NCBI GenBank assembly: GCA_016712345.1
Contig: JADJRH010000011.1
Location: forward strand, 4,216,001-4,280,000
DNA length: 64,000 nt
Reading direction: 5' to 3'
DNA from: Polyangiaceae bacterium
GTDB lineage: Bacteria > Myxococcota_A > Polyangia > Polyangiales > Polyangiaceae
Shown here: one piece after another, positions 52,753 through 61,153 of the stretch
Layout of the letters: every line of letters starts with the position of its first letter
Position numbering within the stretch: position 1 is the stretch's first letter
Notes under the pieces: generated by a model
The model's database searches: none
What the model saw: only the letters and a program-made list of their open reading frames with translations
What the model was told of the DNA's origin: nothing
Program-made: the position numbers and the translations under genes

Positions 52753-53151
52753 TCACTTCAGCTTGGCGCACCTTCCGAGTGGGCCCTCATTCATACCGAG
52801 GGACGCTTTTATATCGCCGCACGGCAGCGCTTTCACACATTCCATATAGCGGACAGAAACACCCCGAGACACCATTTCACCGGTGCAATCGGCCCGACAC
52901 CACGACTGAGGAGCGCCGACACACCCTTCAATGTGAACACAGGCGGGTTCACACGCGGCGAGAGCAACGTTTGACTCGGCGGAACCCACAGACGCCCCGG
53001 TACCGGTGGGTACACCGGCGTTTGTGTGTACACTTGGCGCCGAGGGTGCCGATGTGGTGGCCGACCCTTCTACCTGGGAAGGAGCCGAAGCTGTGGAAGA
53101 CGCTGCCGGTGTACACCCCACAAGGGCGAACGCGAACCATACGCATTTCAT
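52753..53151 (-). CDS. Small Cys-rich lipoprotein
   Basis: 132 residues on the strand opposite to its large neighbours. The short signal peptide ends in a lipobox (ALVGCT, Cys 13), then a Ser/Ala/Thr/Pro linker and a compact Cys-rich domain (CEPACVHIEGCVGAPQSWC; in all eight Cys including the lipidated one), expected to be disulfide-bonded in the periplasm. Such Cys-rich domains occur in many myxobacterial lipoproteins. It sits between the TcA gene and the second cargo set and could be an immunity protein; no direct evidence. Confidence 0.7.
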   Translation of the reverse strand: MKCVWFAFALVGCTPAASSTASAPSQVEGSATTSAPSAPSVHTNAGVPTGTGASVGSAESNVALAACEPACVHIEGCVGAPQSWCRADCTGEMVSRGVSVRYMECVKALPCGDIKASLGMNEGPLGRCAKLK

Positions 53152-53282
53152 GCGTCGAGTTGTATCAAATTGCGCGTCGCGCGCGAGCGGTTTTGTTCAG
53201 CGGCGACTGGTTTGCAAGTGGGGCAATTGGGCGTTGTAAACGCAGCGCGCCTTGTGTAGTCTTCAAAAAACGCGAGGGACAG

Positions 53283-55322
53283 ATGAGGCGCACTTTCGGA
53301 CAACGCGGGGCAAACGCTGTTGAAACGAGTGGCACGCGAAGACGCCACGAGCGCCGCGCGGCGGATTTGTTTTTTGCAGACCTGATGGGATGGTCTGAAC
53401 CAAGGCAGTCCCCGCCGACGCGCTCACCGCGGGGCTGGGCCCCGGTTGAATCGGGGCCGCCCCGCACGTTTCGGGCAGCTCGCTTCGGTGGGAATGCCGA
53501 GCTGTTGCAGATCCTCAACGGCACGCGTGAACTTCAAAACAAAAACCCCGACATGACAGGGGCTGATATTCGGATCGTTCAACAGGCGCTCGTCGACTTG
53601 GGGTATGTGCTACCCAGTTTAGGGGTTGACGGCATCTACGGCACCGAAACAGAAGCGGCGGTGAAAAAATTCCAAACCGAGCAGCGCACGATCAACCCCG
53701 CTTTCCTTATCGACGGGATCGTGGGAGATCAAACCATGGGGAGGCTCGACGAGATCTTCCAAGTGTTGGACCGGCCGGTGGGTGCTCGCACAACGGCTCC
53801 AACAGACCCTTCCACAGGCGGCACCTTCCAACCCGGCCGCATCACCTACGACATCGGGCCCCGCACAGTTCTCGGAGTAAGTCTGAATGTGCGCGGCACC
53901 ATTTTCTACCCTGCCACCGCGGGCGGTTCAAACATGCCGTTTGATACAACCGGAGGTGCTACTCAACCCATTGTTTTTCTGGCGCACGGCAACCACGGCA
54001 CGTTCCATGACCCGGCCAATCGGTCCAACGAAGACTGCTTTACAAGTCCGGGTTGGCTTCCCATCGCCAACCACGACGGGTATAGCTATCTCCAAGAGGC
54101 GCTCGCCGGGTTGGGCATCATTTCAGTATCGGTTGATTGCAATGATACCAACTGTCAGGGTCTTTCTCCCACAAACATCCGGCGGAGATCCGGGTTGATT
54201 GTCGAGTCGATTCGTCACGTCATTTCGCTCGCCGCGGCTGCCAGCGGTTCGGTATTAGAAGGTCATGTTGATTTCTCAAAAACCGGATTATTGGGCCATT
54301 CAAGGGGCGGAGAGGCGGTTTTGGTAGTACCGGGGGATGTTGCCGCGGCCGGTCTTTCTACCGTTCAGATCAAAGCCGTTCTTTCGCTGGCGCCCACCGA
54401 TGCAGGCACTCTTTCGGTAATGCCCACCGGGTTTGCTTATTTGGTTCTCTTGCCGGCGGGTGACGGGGACGTTTCATCCAACGAAGGCGCCGGTTTTTAT
54501 GACCGTATCACCCCCTCCCCATTCAAAACGCAACTGTACGTTCACCGGACCAATCACAACCGCTTCAATCGTGAATGGGTCAACGACGACTTTCCCGCCC
54601 CACTCATCAGTCGAACCGAACATGAGCGGCTTCTCAAGGTGTACACATGCGGGCTTTTCCGGCACGTCTTGAAGGGGGTAAACTTTCTTGATCTGCTGCT
54701 CGGAAAAACCGAAGTTAGCGGCGTTTCCAATGTCGACATCTTTGTGTCGGCAGAACAAAGTGCCGCCCTAACAATTGACGACCACCAAGACGTTCCGTTG
54801 GCGCCCGCAACGCGCACTTCCACGAACACCCTGGGAGGTGCCACCACCATTTCGCCAACCGTTTCGGCGTTTGAAATTCCACTCAGTCAACCGGGCGTTC
54901 CACCCGACAACACCTTTTTCGGCGCAACCCGTGGGATGATTGCATCCACTTCGGTTGCTTATGGAACATACCGTTCGGCACTCGCGAGTCCTACCAATAT
55001 CACCAACCGTGAAGTGTGGATTCGCGCATGTGAAGTGTTTAACAACCCCAGCGTGCCTGCCACGGCTACTGAATTTCAGGTTGGGGTTGAAGACGCCGCG
55101 GGTGAAAGATGTTTTGTTCCGTCTGGGCGCATCGCTCGACCTTTTGACCGCACGGCGGTAGATAGCGACACAAAGAGCATGCTTGAAACATTTCGCTTCG
55201 CTCAAAGTTCGTTCTCGTTGGCTCGTCCCGGTGTGGACGTGACCCGCATTCGGGCTATTGTGATACGCCTGAACGGGGTCGTGTCGCGTAAGATCGCTTT
55301 CGATCAACTCCAATTGGTATAA
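53283..55322 (+). CDS. Tagged alpha/beta hydrolase with peptidoglycan-binding domain
   Basis: 679 residues. The tag motif AADLFFADLMG is at 26-36. A PG_binding_1-type domain is at about 93-135 (ADIRIVQQALVDLGY; DGIYGTETEAAVKKFQ). The alpha/beta hydrolase domain has IVFLAHGNHGT, nucleophile Ser in GHSRGG (about 340), Asp in DGDVSSNEG and His in RTNHNRFN (about 423), parallel to the paralogue at 32555. A beta-sandwich ends the protein. The start at 53283 follows GAGGGA; longer frames overlap the opposite-strand lipoprotein. No signal peptide. The wall-binding domain suggests action at peptidoglycan; substrate unknown. Confidence 0.88.
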   Translation: MRRTFGQRGANAVETSGTRRRHERRAADLFFADLMGWSEPRQSPPTRSPRGWAPVESGPPRTFRAARFGGNAELLQILNGTRELQNKNPDMTGADIRIVQQALVDLGYVLPSLGVDGIYGTETEAAVKKFQTEQRTINPAFLIDGIVGDQTMGRLDEIFQVLDRPVGARTTAPTDPSTGGTFQPGRITYDIGPRTVLGVSLNVRGTIFYPATAGGSNMPFDTTGGATQPIVFLAHGNHGTFHDPANRSNEDCFTSPGWLPIANHDGYSYLQEALAGLGIISVSVDCNDTNCQGLSPTNIRRRSGLIVESIRHVISLAAAASGSVLEGHVDFSKTGLLGHSRGGEAVLVVPGDVAAAGLSTVQIKAVLSLAPTDAGTLSVMPTGFAYLVLLPAGDGDVSSNEGAGFYDRITPSPFKTQLYVHRTNHNRFNREWVNDDFPAPLISRTEHERLLKVYTCGLFRHVLKGVNFLDLLLGKTEVSGVSNVDIFVSAEQSAALTIDDHQDVPLAPATRTSTNTLGGATTISPTVSAFEIPLSQPGVPPDNTFFGATRGMIASTSVAYGTYRSALASPTNITNREVWIRACEVFNNPSVPATATEFQVGVEDAAGERCFVPSGRIARPFDRTAVDSDTKSMLETFRFAQSSFSLARPGVDVTRIRAIVIRLNGVVSRKIAFDQLQLV

Positions 55323-55342
55323 AAAGCGGGAATAGGTTCATC

Positions 55343-55765
55343 ATGGCTACCCAAAGATCCTCCCGACAGGCGATATCAAACCTGACGACCTTACCCAACG
55401 TCGTTGATGTTCAGATGCGCGTGGCAACTTACTCCACACCCAAAATTTTCTTCGTTGGGTCCGAGCGAAGAGAAGTGACAAGTGCGGTAGAAATCACTGT
55501 GCGGACATCTTCTCCAATTCCAGCTCGCGCGCTTTCGCCTGTTATCTACGTGGGTGACTCACCCGTCATTGAGATGGAAGTAACGGGTAGAAACGAATAC
55601 AAGTTTTACGCCTTGGAACCGACGCGGCTTCAGCAGGGAGCGGCCATTGCGCTGGGCTGGTCGGGCCGCGCGGCGGATCGGCGCCCCGGGGCGGCAAACC
55701 TGGCGGAGAGGGTTGCTACGCGGTTTCGATATCAGATTGGCGGCGGGGGTAGTCAGGTGGCGTAA
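55343..55765 (+). CDS. Small beta-rich Ig/IPT-like protein
   Basis: 140 residues, mostly beta-strand pattern, resembling an IPT/TIG domain (SPIPARALSPVIYVGDSPVIE) with a longer N-terminus than the related gene at 34969. It sits 20 bases after the PG-binding hydrolase, the same place its counterpart has by the other hydrolase. No signal peptide or known motif. Partner or chaperone role is inferred from the repeated pairing. Confidence 0.65.
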   Translation: MATQRSSRQAISNLTTLPNVVDVQMRVATYSTPKIFFVGSERREVTSAVEITVRTSSPIPARALSPVIYVGDSPVIEMEVTGRNEYKFYALEPTRLQQGAAIALGWSGRAADRRPGAANLAERVATRFRYQIGGGGSQVA

Positions 55766-55845
55766 CGGGTTTGACTCTTCGCTTGGCGGCGTTGTCCAAA
55801 ACCGCCGCTCTCCCAATGCCCAAAACCGGGGAAAGAGAGAACACC

Positions 55846-56847
55846 ATGTTTGACAATTTCGACGACTTTTTTGGAGACGTCACGTCCGAAAAAGACGCCG
55901 ACTTCAACTGGGATGATCTCAGTGCTTTTGAGGCAGCCTTTTTTGGCAGCGAAGCGGCCGAAACGCCTATTGATCCCCCTCTCAACATTCCCGCGGGGTT
56001 TAGACGGGGCGTTTGGGTAGACGTGGGGGGTCATCACCTGCATACTAACCTCGCGGACCACGTTGCAGCGTTGCAAGCGTGTGGCATTACCGACGCTTGT
56101 GTAATGTTCAACGGGGTAAGCAACCGCCAGTTTGGTTTTACAAGTGTTTCGGCGGACCGGCTTCGGGAGTTTGCAACCGCACTCCAACCAACGGGAATTC
56201 AGATCACACTCACCAGTTGGATTCGGCCTTCGGCCCAATATATTGATGGGGTGATTGCCGGTTTGCCCGACATCACGCGTGAAATCGGCGCCCGCGCTGT
56301 GGAGTTTGACGCGGAAGAAACGTGGACGAGGGCTACTCCTGCGGGTGTACCTTCTCACGACGCCGCGGCGGATCGATTGTTTGACGGTCTCCGTGCAGCT
56401 TTGCCGACCGATACAGAAGTGGCAGTGACATGTCAGGTCGATCCATTGACAAGCCCCCGCCTCACACGCCTCTTGACCTTGGCCGACGTGGTAATTCCGC
56501 AGGCGTATTCCGCATTCCATGGCGGCGCGGCAAACCATGCGGTGGACGCTGTTTACGGCCCGCGTGGCATTCAGCGGCGGGCAGCAGCCAGGCTCGCAGA
56601 AGCGCTTCCAACCCAACCGCCGAAACCGATGATCATGGGCCTTGCCGCGTACAGTCGAGGGCGTTGGCCGCGTCAAAGTGCGCGCGACATTCTTACTATG
56701 GAGCTGCGTGAAACTCTGACACTCGCCGCTACCAATCCAATCCGCGGTGTGCGTTATTGGTCATGGAAGCACATTGAAGGGTTTAACGGACGATTGGGAA
56801 GCCCTTCCAACCAATACACGGATATGTTTCTTCGCGATATTCGCTGA
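55846..56847 (+). CDS. Tagged TIM-barrel glycosidase-like protein
   Basis: 333 residues. Two tag-like segments open the protein: MFDNFDDFFG (1-10) and DLSAFEAAFFG (24-34). From about 50 it reads as a beta/alpha barrel: RRGVWVDVGGHHLHTNLADH, ITLTSWIRPSAQY, ARAVEFDAEETWTR (candidate catalytic Asp/Glu, about 154-157), VVIPQAYSAF and a closing GVRYWSWKHI, comparable to GH18/GH25-type barrels and to bacterial glycosidase-like domains of unknown specificity. It may hydrolyse a polysaccharide, possibly peptidoglycan. No signal peptide. The ATG at 55846 follows AGAGAGAAC. Confidence 0.7.
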   Translation: MFDNFDDFFGDVTSEKDADFNWDDLSAFEAAFFGSEAAETPIDPPLNIPAGFRRGVWVDVGGHHLHTNLADHVAALQACGITDACVMFNGVSNRQFGFTSVSADRLREFATALQPTGIQITLTSWIRPSAQYIDGVIAGLPDITREIGARAVEFDAEETWTRATPAGVPSHDAAADRLFDGLRAALPTDTEVAVTCQVDPLTSPRLTRLLTLADVVIPQAYSAFHGGAANHAVDAVYGPRGIQRRAAARLAEALPTQPPKPMIMGLAAYSRGRWPRQSARDILTMELRETLTLAATNPIRGVRYWSWKHIEGFNGRLGSPSNQYTDMFLRDIR

Positions 56848-56899
56848 GCGAGGCGCAGGTAAGAACCGAATTGCGATTTTCAACCGAAGGCGCGGCTGT

Positions 56900-58582
56900 A
56901 TGAAATTTTTACCAGGATTTGGGCGCGTCACAGAACTGGAACGGCGCAAAGCGGACCTTTTTTTCAGAGATTTCTTTGGAGAAACGCGACGCGATCGTCG
57001 GGCGGATGAATTCGAGGCAGAAGAACAAAACGCTCCTCAAACCAACGCCCCCGCCGTTCAACAACCTTACCTCCCAACAGGCGGTCGCAACTTCGCGCCG
57101 CAACAGGGTAGGTTCAACTGTGCGCCAACCGCATTCACTGTCAGACCTGCCACATTTCTACCCGAGCGTTCCTCGGACGCCGGAGCCACTCTTGACGCGG
57201 TATTAACGGCCGCCGGCCTCGACAACTCGCAGCGGCGTCAAGTCCACCGCGCGGGTTTACTGCCCATCGCGGAGGCGTTTGGGACGGCGGCTTGCACCGA
57301 GCTGTTTGCCCGATTGCGGTGGTCTGCCGCCGATATTGTGAGCTGGGGAGATCGGGCCGATAGCAAGTTGGTTCCCCGGCTGCTCATCCATATTCCAGGT
57401 CATTTTCGTGAACTCGCGCGGCGCGCACCGGACGCGCGCGAAGCCTTCGTTCTTGAGTGCCTGGGTTGGCTCTTCATGAGTACAGTTCGGCGCGCCGTGG
57501 CCAGCGCGACGAGGCAAGACTGGTGGGTTCCGCCGGCACCCGCATTTGTGACCGCTGTGACCAACCCTGTACCGGCCGTGAGTGCAGAAGTGCAGCGTTT
57601 TATCACGCGTCAACTCTATATTGATACAAACCTGACAGCCGATGAGTGGAACAGCAGCTTCACTACTTGGGGCAATGGGCTTGCCGGCCGCCAATGGCAG
57701 GCCGAGGTTTTCGCCAGCTCGCCGGGGCTACCTTTTTACCCGAGTCTGACAACCATACCGGCGCACGTAAATAGGCGGCCACAACACGCGCCGCTTTTGC
57801 CACCGCTTGGACAAACCGGCTTGCGGACACCGACGCGCTTCATGCTCCCCCTTGCGGCAACGGCTACAGCCGTCACGCTGGCGGGCCTGCAAAATGCCGT
57901 CGCTCTTCGCCAGTGTGAAAATTCAAATAGGCACCTCCCCACCGGCGTATTAACGAATCTCGGCCTTCAGGGGTTGGAACTGGCATACAACTTTCCAATG
58001 CCACGGAGTGATCGTCCAATTACACGATTGGCTCTGATGCTTGATTTGCACCCCGTTTTTCAGGCTCTTTTCGCTGCGATTTATGAATTGGGGTGGAATG
58101 ATCTACTCTATCAAACATCCGGCGGCGCGTGTTTTCGCGGCATCAAGAAGAAAGCGGCGGCTAGGGTGACCGACGCCGGTGCCAGCGTTCTGGTGGATCC
58201 CTTTAACAGCCCCACCGCCACCACTGTCACTCGAATCAACACGCTCTTTACACCCGTCCAACGGGCCAAAGTGGTGCGCGGCACCCAAAGCGCACGAAAC
58301 ATCTCTGAACACGGCAACGGTGCGGCTATCGACTTCAACGCGTGGGAAAACGACCAGGACATTTCAGCGCGGCCTTTTGGGAGTATGGACCCACGCATTG
58401 TGGCTATTTTTGAGGCGTTTCATTTCCGCTTTGGGGGCTGTTTCACAACCACGGATCCCATGCATTTTGAGTATTGCACCGCGGCATGTGCCCCCACCGC
58501 ACCTACCACTGGAACGTTGGGCCCAGTGGTTCCACAAAACCTTCTCTTACCCGGGCTGGCCACCGGTCGAGTGATTGTATAA
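56900..58582 (+). CDS. Tagged M15-type D,D-peptidase-like protein
   Basis: 560 residues. The tag motif KADLFFRDFFG is at 17-27, then an acidic/Gln-Pro linker and a helical region (about 95-300) of unknown family. The C-terminal domain carries the M15 zinc-peptidase signature SEHGNGAAIDFN (about 469-480) and DPMHFEYC (about 518-525), as in D-Ala-D-Ala carboxypeptidases; here the signature is complete and in one frame. It follows the barrel protein by 52 bases and ends the cargo cluster. No signal peptide. Confidence 0.82.
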   Translation: MKFLPGFGRVTELERRKADLFFRDFFGETRRDRRADEFEAEEQNAPQTNAPAVQQPYLPTGGRNFAPQQGRFNCAPTAFTVRPATFLPERSSDAGATLDAVLTAAGLDNSQRRQVHRAGLLPIAEAFGTAACTELFARLRWSAADIVSWGDRADSKLVPRLLIHIPGHFRELARRAPDAREAFVLECLGWLFMSTVRRAVASATRQDWWVPPAPAFVTAVTNPVPAVSAEVQRFITRQLYIDTNLTADEWNSSFTTWGNGLAGRQWQAEVFASSPGLPFYPSLTTIPAHVNRRPQHAPLLPPLGQTGLRTPTRFMLPLAATATAVTLAGLQNAVALRQCENSNRHLPTGVLTNLGLQGLELAYNFPMPRSDRPITRLALMLDLHPVFQALFAAIYELGWNDLLYQTSGGACFRGIKKKAAARVTDAGASVLVDPFNSPTATTVTRINTLFTPVQRAKVVRGTQSARNISEHGNGAAIDFNAWENDQDISARPFGSMDPRIVAIFEAFHFRFGGCFTTTDPMHFEYCTAACAPTAPTTGTLGPVVPQNLLLPGLATGRVIV

Positions 58583-59124
58583 ACGGACGAGATCACCGAC
58601 GGTGTCTCGCCACGCGGGATGGTAGGTCCGTGCGCGTTCCCGGATTTTGCCCCGCGGCGGTTTTTTCTAGGTGGCTGGTGTTTTTCGTGACGAGCAGCCC
58701 CGATCACGCGTCCGAGCGAGAACCGGAGCGGAACATACGCTGCGAATTTGAGCACCGGAAGCGCAGCGAGGACGCGTCAGCGGGGCGCGCAGTAGAAAAA
58801 CACCAGCCACCTAGACCTTAATCAAGCGATAGAAGCCATGAAGTTTTACGAAGGACGGTTTCAGGTCTAGAAGAGTGGTGTGGCGAGTGCCCAGTGGGCA
58901 ATTTTTGATCTACCCGGCTTACCCAACCAAACGCCTGGCAAGGTGGCATACTTTACTTCAATTTGCTCTATTTGTGCGTTCACGAGGCCTTGATTGAGCA
59001 AATTCAGGAAATCTGCAAACGGTGAGGGGGTGTATGTTGCGCGACTTGCGCGAACCTGACAAATGGGCGCTGCTCGATATGTGCAGGCGACGTTCTTGCA
59101 ATTGAGGGATTTCAGGAGAACGCC
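58583..59124. repeat. Gene-poor gap with a 150-base inverted repeat
   Basis: No gene I can support in this 542-base gap. At 58666-58685 TCTAGGTGGCTGGTGTTTTT pairs perfectly with AAAAACACCAGCCACCTAGA at 58796-58815, and pairing continues imperfectly inward (ACGCGTCC against GGACGCGT), so the 150-base unit folds into one long hairpin. MITE-like or a structured terminator; no target duplication was found. The rest, 58816-59124, holds only a weak minus-strand protein-like tail and the AGGAGAAC ribosome site of the next gene. Confidence 0.6.
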
Positions 59125-60443
59125 ATGCTTGGTAAGATCGGTTCTGTGGGGCTTGCGGGGGTAATTGGGATCGCGGCGAGCCTGCTCGGGGGGTGCTCCA
59201 ACACACCCGTCGACACGGACAACACCGACACGGTGAACGGGCCGCCGGAAGGTGCCGCGCTCTACTACCGAGATGTGAAACCGATCTTGGACGCCAAGTG
59301 CAACAATTGTCACAACGCGAGTGGCATTGGGCCGTTTTCGCTGGAGACATTTGAGGATGCCAAGCCGCTTGCGGGCCTCATCAAAGATGAAGTGGTAGCG
59401 AAGCGAATGCCGCCGTGGCCGGCCAACGAAGCGTGTAACGACTATTGGGGCGATCGTTCGCTCACCGATGAGCAGGTTGCGACAATTACCAAATGGGTAG
59501 ATGACGGCGCGTTTGAAGGCGATGCTGAAGACGAGGGGAAAAAGCTGACGAGCGGTGAAAAATTCAACTGTCGCGGGCAGACTTGACCCTGCAAGCGCCT
59601 GAACCGTACGTGCAAAAAATGGAGCCGGATGACTACCGGTGCTTTGTGATCGATTGGCCGTACGAAGATGTGAAATATGTGAGCGGGTTTCGAGCAAATC
59701 CGGGGGACGCGCGAGTGGTTCACCACGTGATCGCGTTTTTGGTGGCTCCCAAAGATGTGCCCACAATTGAAGCGATGGATGCGGCTGAAGAGGGGCCTGG
59801 GTACACTTGCTTCGGCGGGTCGGGAATTAACTCCAACGAGTGGCTGGGTGCATGGGCACCGGGTGGTTTGGGGTCGGACTTTCCACTTGGAACGGGCGTG
59901 CGGGTAGAACCGGGGTCAAAAATCGCCATTCAGGTTCACTATAATAGTTTGACCGCGGGGCCTCAGCCCGATCAAACCAGTATCGATTTCAAGATCGACG
60001 AAACGGTAGAAAAAGAGGGGCGCATTCAGCCTTGGACAAAACTCGCGTGGCTGTCAGGTGACAACATGATGATTCCGGCGGGAGAAACCGACGTGAAACA
60101 TTCGTTTGAATATGACCCGACGGTGGTGCTCACGGGAGGTCAACCGTTTACGATTTATTCGGCCGCTTTGCACATGCATGAGCTGGGCACGAGTGGTAAG
60201 CTTTCTATCAAGCGCAAGGGTGCCGATGAAGAATGCCTGCTTCAGATTGATGAGTGGAATTTTCACTGGCAAGGGTCATACGGGTTGAAAAAGCCCACGG
60301 TGTTTAACCCCGGCGACAAGTTATCCTTAGAATGCCATTGGGATAACAGCGCGGGCAATCAAACGGGCGCCCCGAAAGACACCTGGTGGGGAGAGGGTAC
60401 AGGCGATGAAATGTGTCTGGGCGCGTTTTATATGACCGAGTGA
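59125..60443 (+). CDS. Cytochrome c / copper type II monooxygenase lipoprotein, frameshifted
   Basis: About 439 residues if read through. Lipobox LLGGC (Cys 24) and one heme c site CNNCH (59-63) with MPPWPA, a probable methionine heme ligand, lie in the first frame, which stops at 59586. The second frame (to 60443) resembles the peptidylglycine/dopamine monooxygenase fold: HHVIAF, IQVHYN and HMHELG provide copper-ligand candidates. The sense passes between frames at about 59571-59578 (ADLTLQAPEPY), consistent with loss of one base in CGCGGG. The alternative, two genes coupled through TTGA, is less likely. Probably a periplasmic Cu enzyme receiving electrons from its own heme. Confidence 0.75.
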
Positions 60444-60626
60444 TGTACACACTGCGCTTTGGCGAGCGCCCGCCGTTCAACGGTGGGCGTTCGTTGCCGG
60501 GCGAGCTTCAAGCAGGCTGAGGACGGGGTTACTGAGGCAAAAGGGCCTCAGTTTTCCCAGAAAAAAGCACGCTCTCGACGAAATCACAAAGCGCACCCAT
60601 GGGTAGGTCTGATAGGGTGCCGCGCC

Positions 60627-61103
60627 ATGAAGCTTTTCACACTCCTGATGGGCGTGGGGGCCTTTGCGGTCCTTCTCACCGGTTGCGGGAAAGAACCTTC
60701 GCGTTGGGACCAAGCCGCTACACAAACAGTGTCGGCGGCGGCGGCTCCCAAAGTGGAAGGGGCCAAGCTCAACGCTTTTTTTCCCGCCGATGGTACAGAT
60801 GGGATGAGTCGCGTTTTTTCCCAGGAAAAAGACGGATTTGTTGAAGCGAAGCTAAAGAAAGACGGTCAGGACGTGGCCACGCTTTCAATCTCCGATGCGT
60901 CGGCGGATGAGGGCGTTAAAAGCAAGTTCGCTTCGGCAAGTGACAAAGTGGGTGACCATCCGTTGGTAACGGTGGGTAAAAACCAGTCGGCAGTGCTCGT
61001 GGCCAACAAGTATCAGGTGAAGGTCAGCTCCCAAACGCTCGACCCGGACGCTCGAAAGGCCCTGCTTTCCAAATTTGACCTGGCGGGTCTTTCAAAACCC
61101 TGA
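60627..61103 (+). CDS. Small lipoprotein
   Basis: 158 residues, unrecognised. The signal peptide (MKLFTLLMGVGAFAVLLTGC) ends in a lipobox at Cys 20. The mature part is a compact mixed domain with an Ala-rich start and KYQVKVSSQTL near the end. ATG 60627 is the only start giving an export signal. It precedes the unknown gene at 61154 by 50 bases and may be co-transcribed with it. The 183 bases before it (60444-60626) show no other gene. Confidence 0.7.
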   Translation: MKLFTLLMGVGAFAVLLTGCGKEPSRWDQAATQTVSAAAAPKVEGAKLNAFFPADGTDGMSRVFSQEKDGFVEAKLKKDGQDVATLSISDASADEGVKSKFASASDKVGDHPLVTVGKNQSAVLVANKYQVKVSSQTLDPDARKALLSKFDLAGLSKP

Positions 61104-61153
61104 CCTGACCTACCCAATTTACATTTCAAATCAACGTTAGCGGAGAGCAAGTC

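Noticed and set aside
52779..53282. N-terminal extension of the PG-binding hydrolase back to 52779
   Set aside because: It overlaps a convincing opposite-strand lipoprotein, and its residues are Arg/His-rich; the ATG at 53283 with its ribosome site places the tag motif near the N-terminus.
58867..59124. Minus-strand protein-like tail with a plausible sequence (QGLVNAQIEQIEVKYATLPG region)
   Set aside because: It has no start codon of its own outside the well-supported cytochrome/monooxygenase gene and no recognisable family. It may be a pseudogene relic, but there is not enough to call it.
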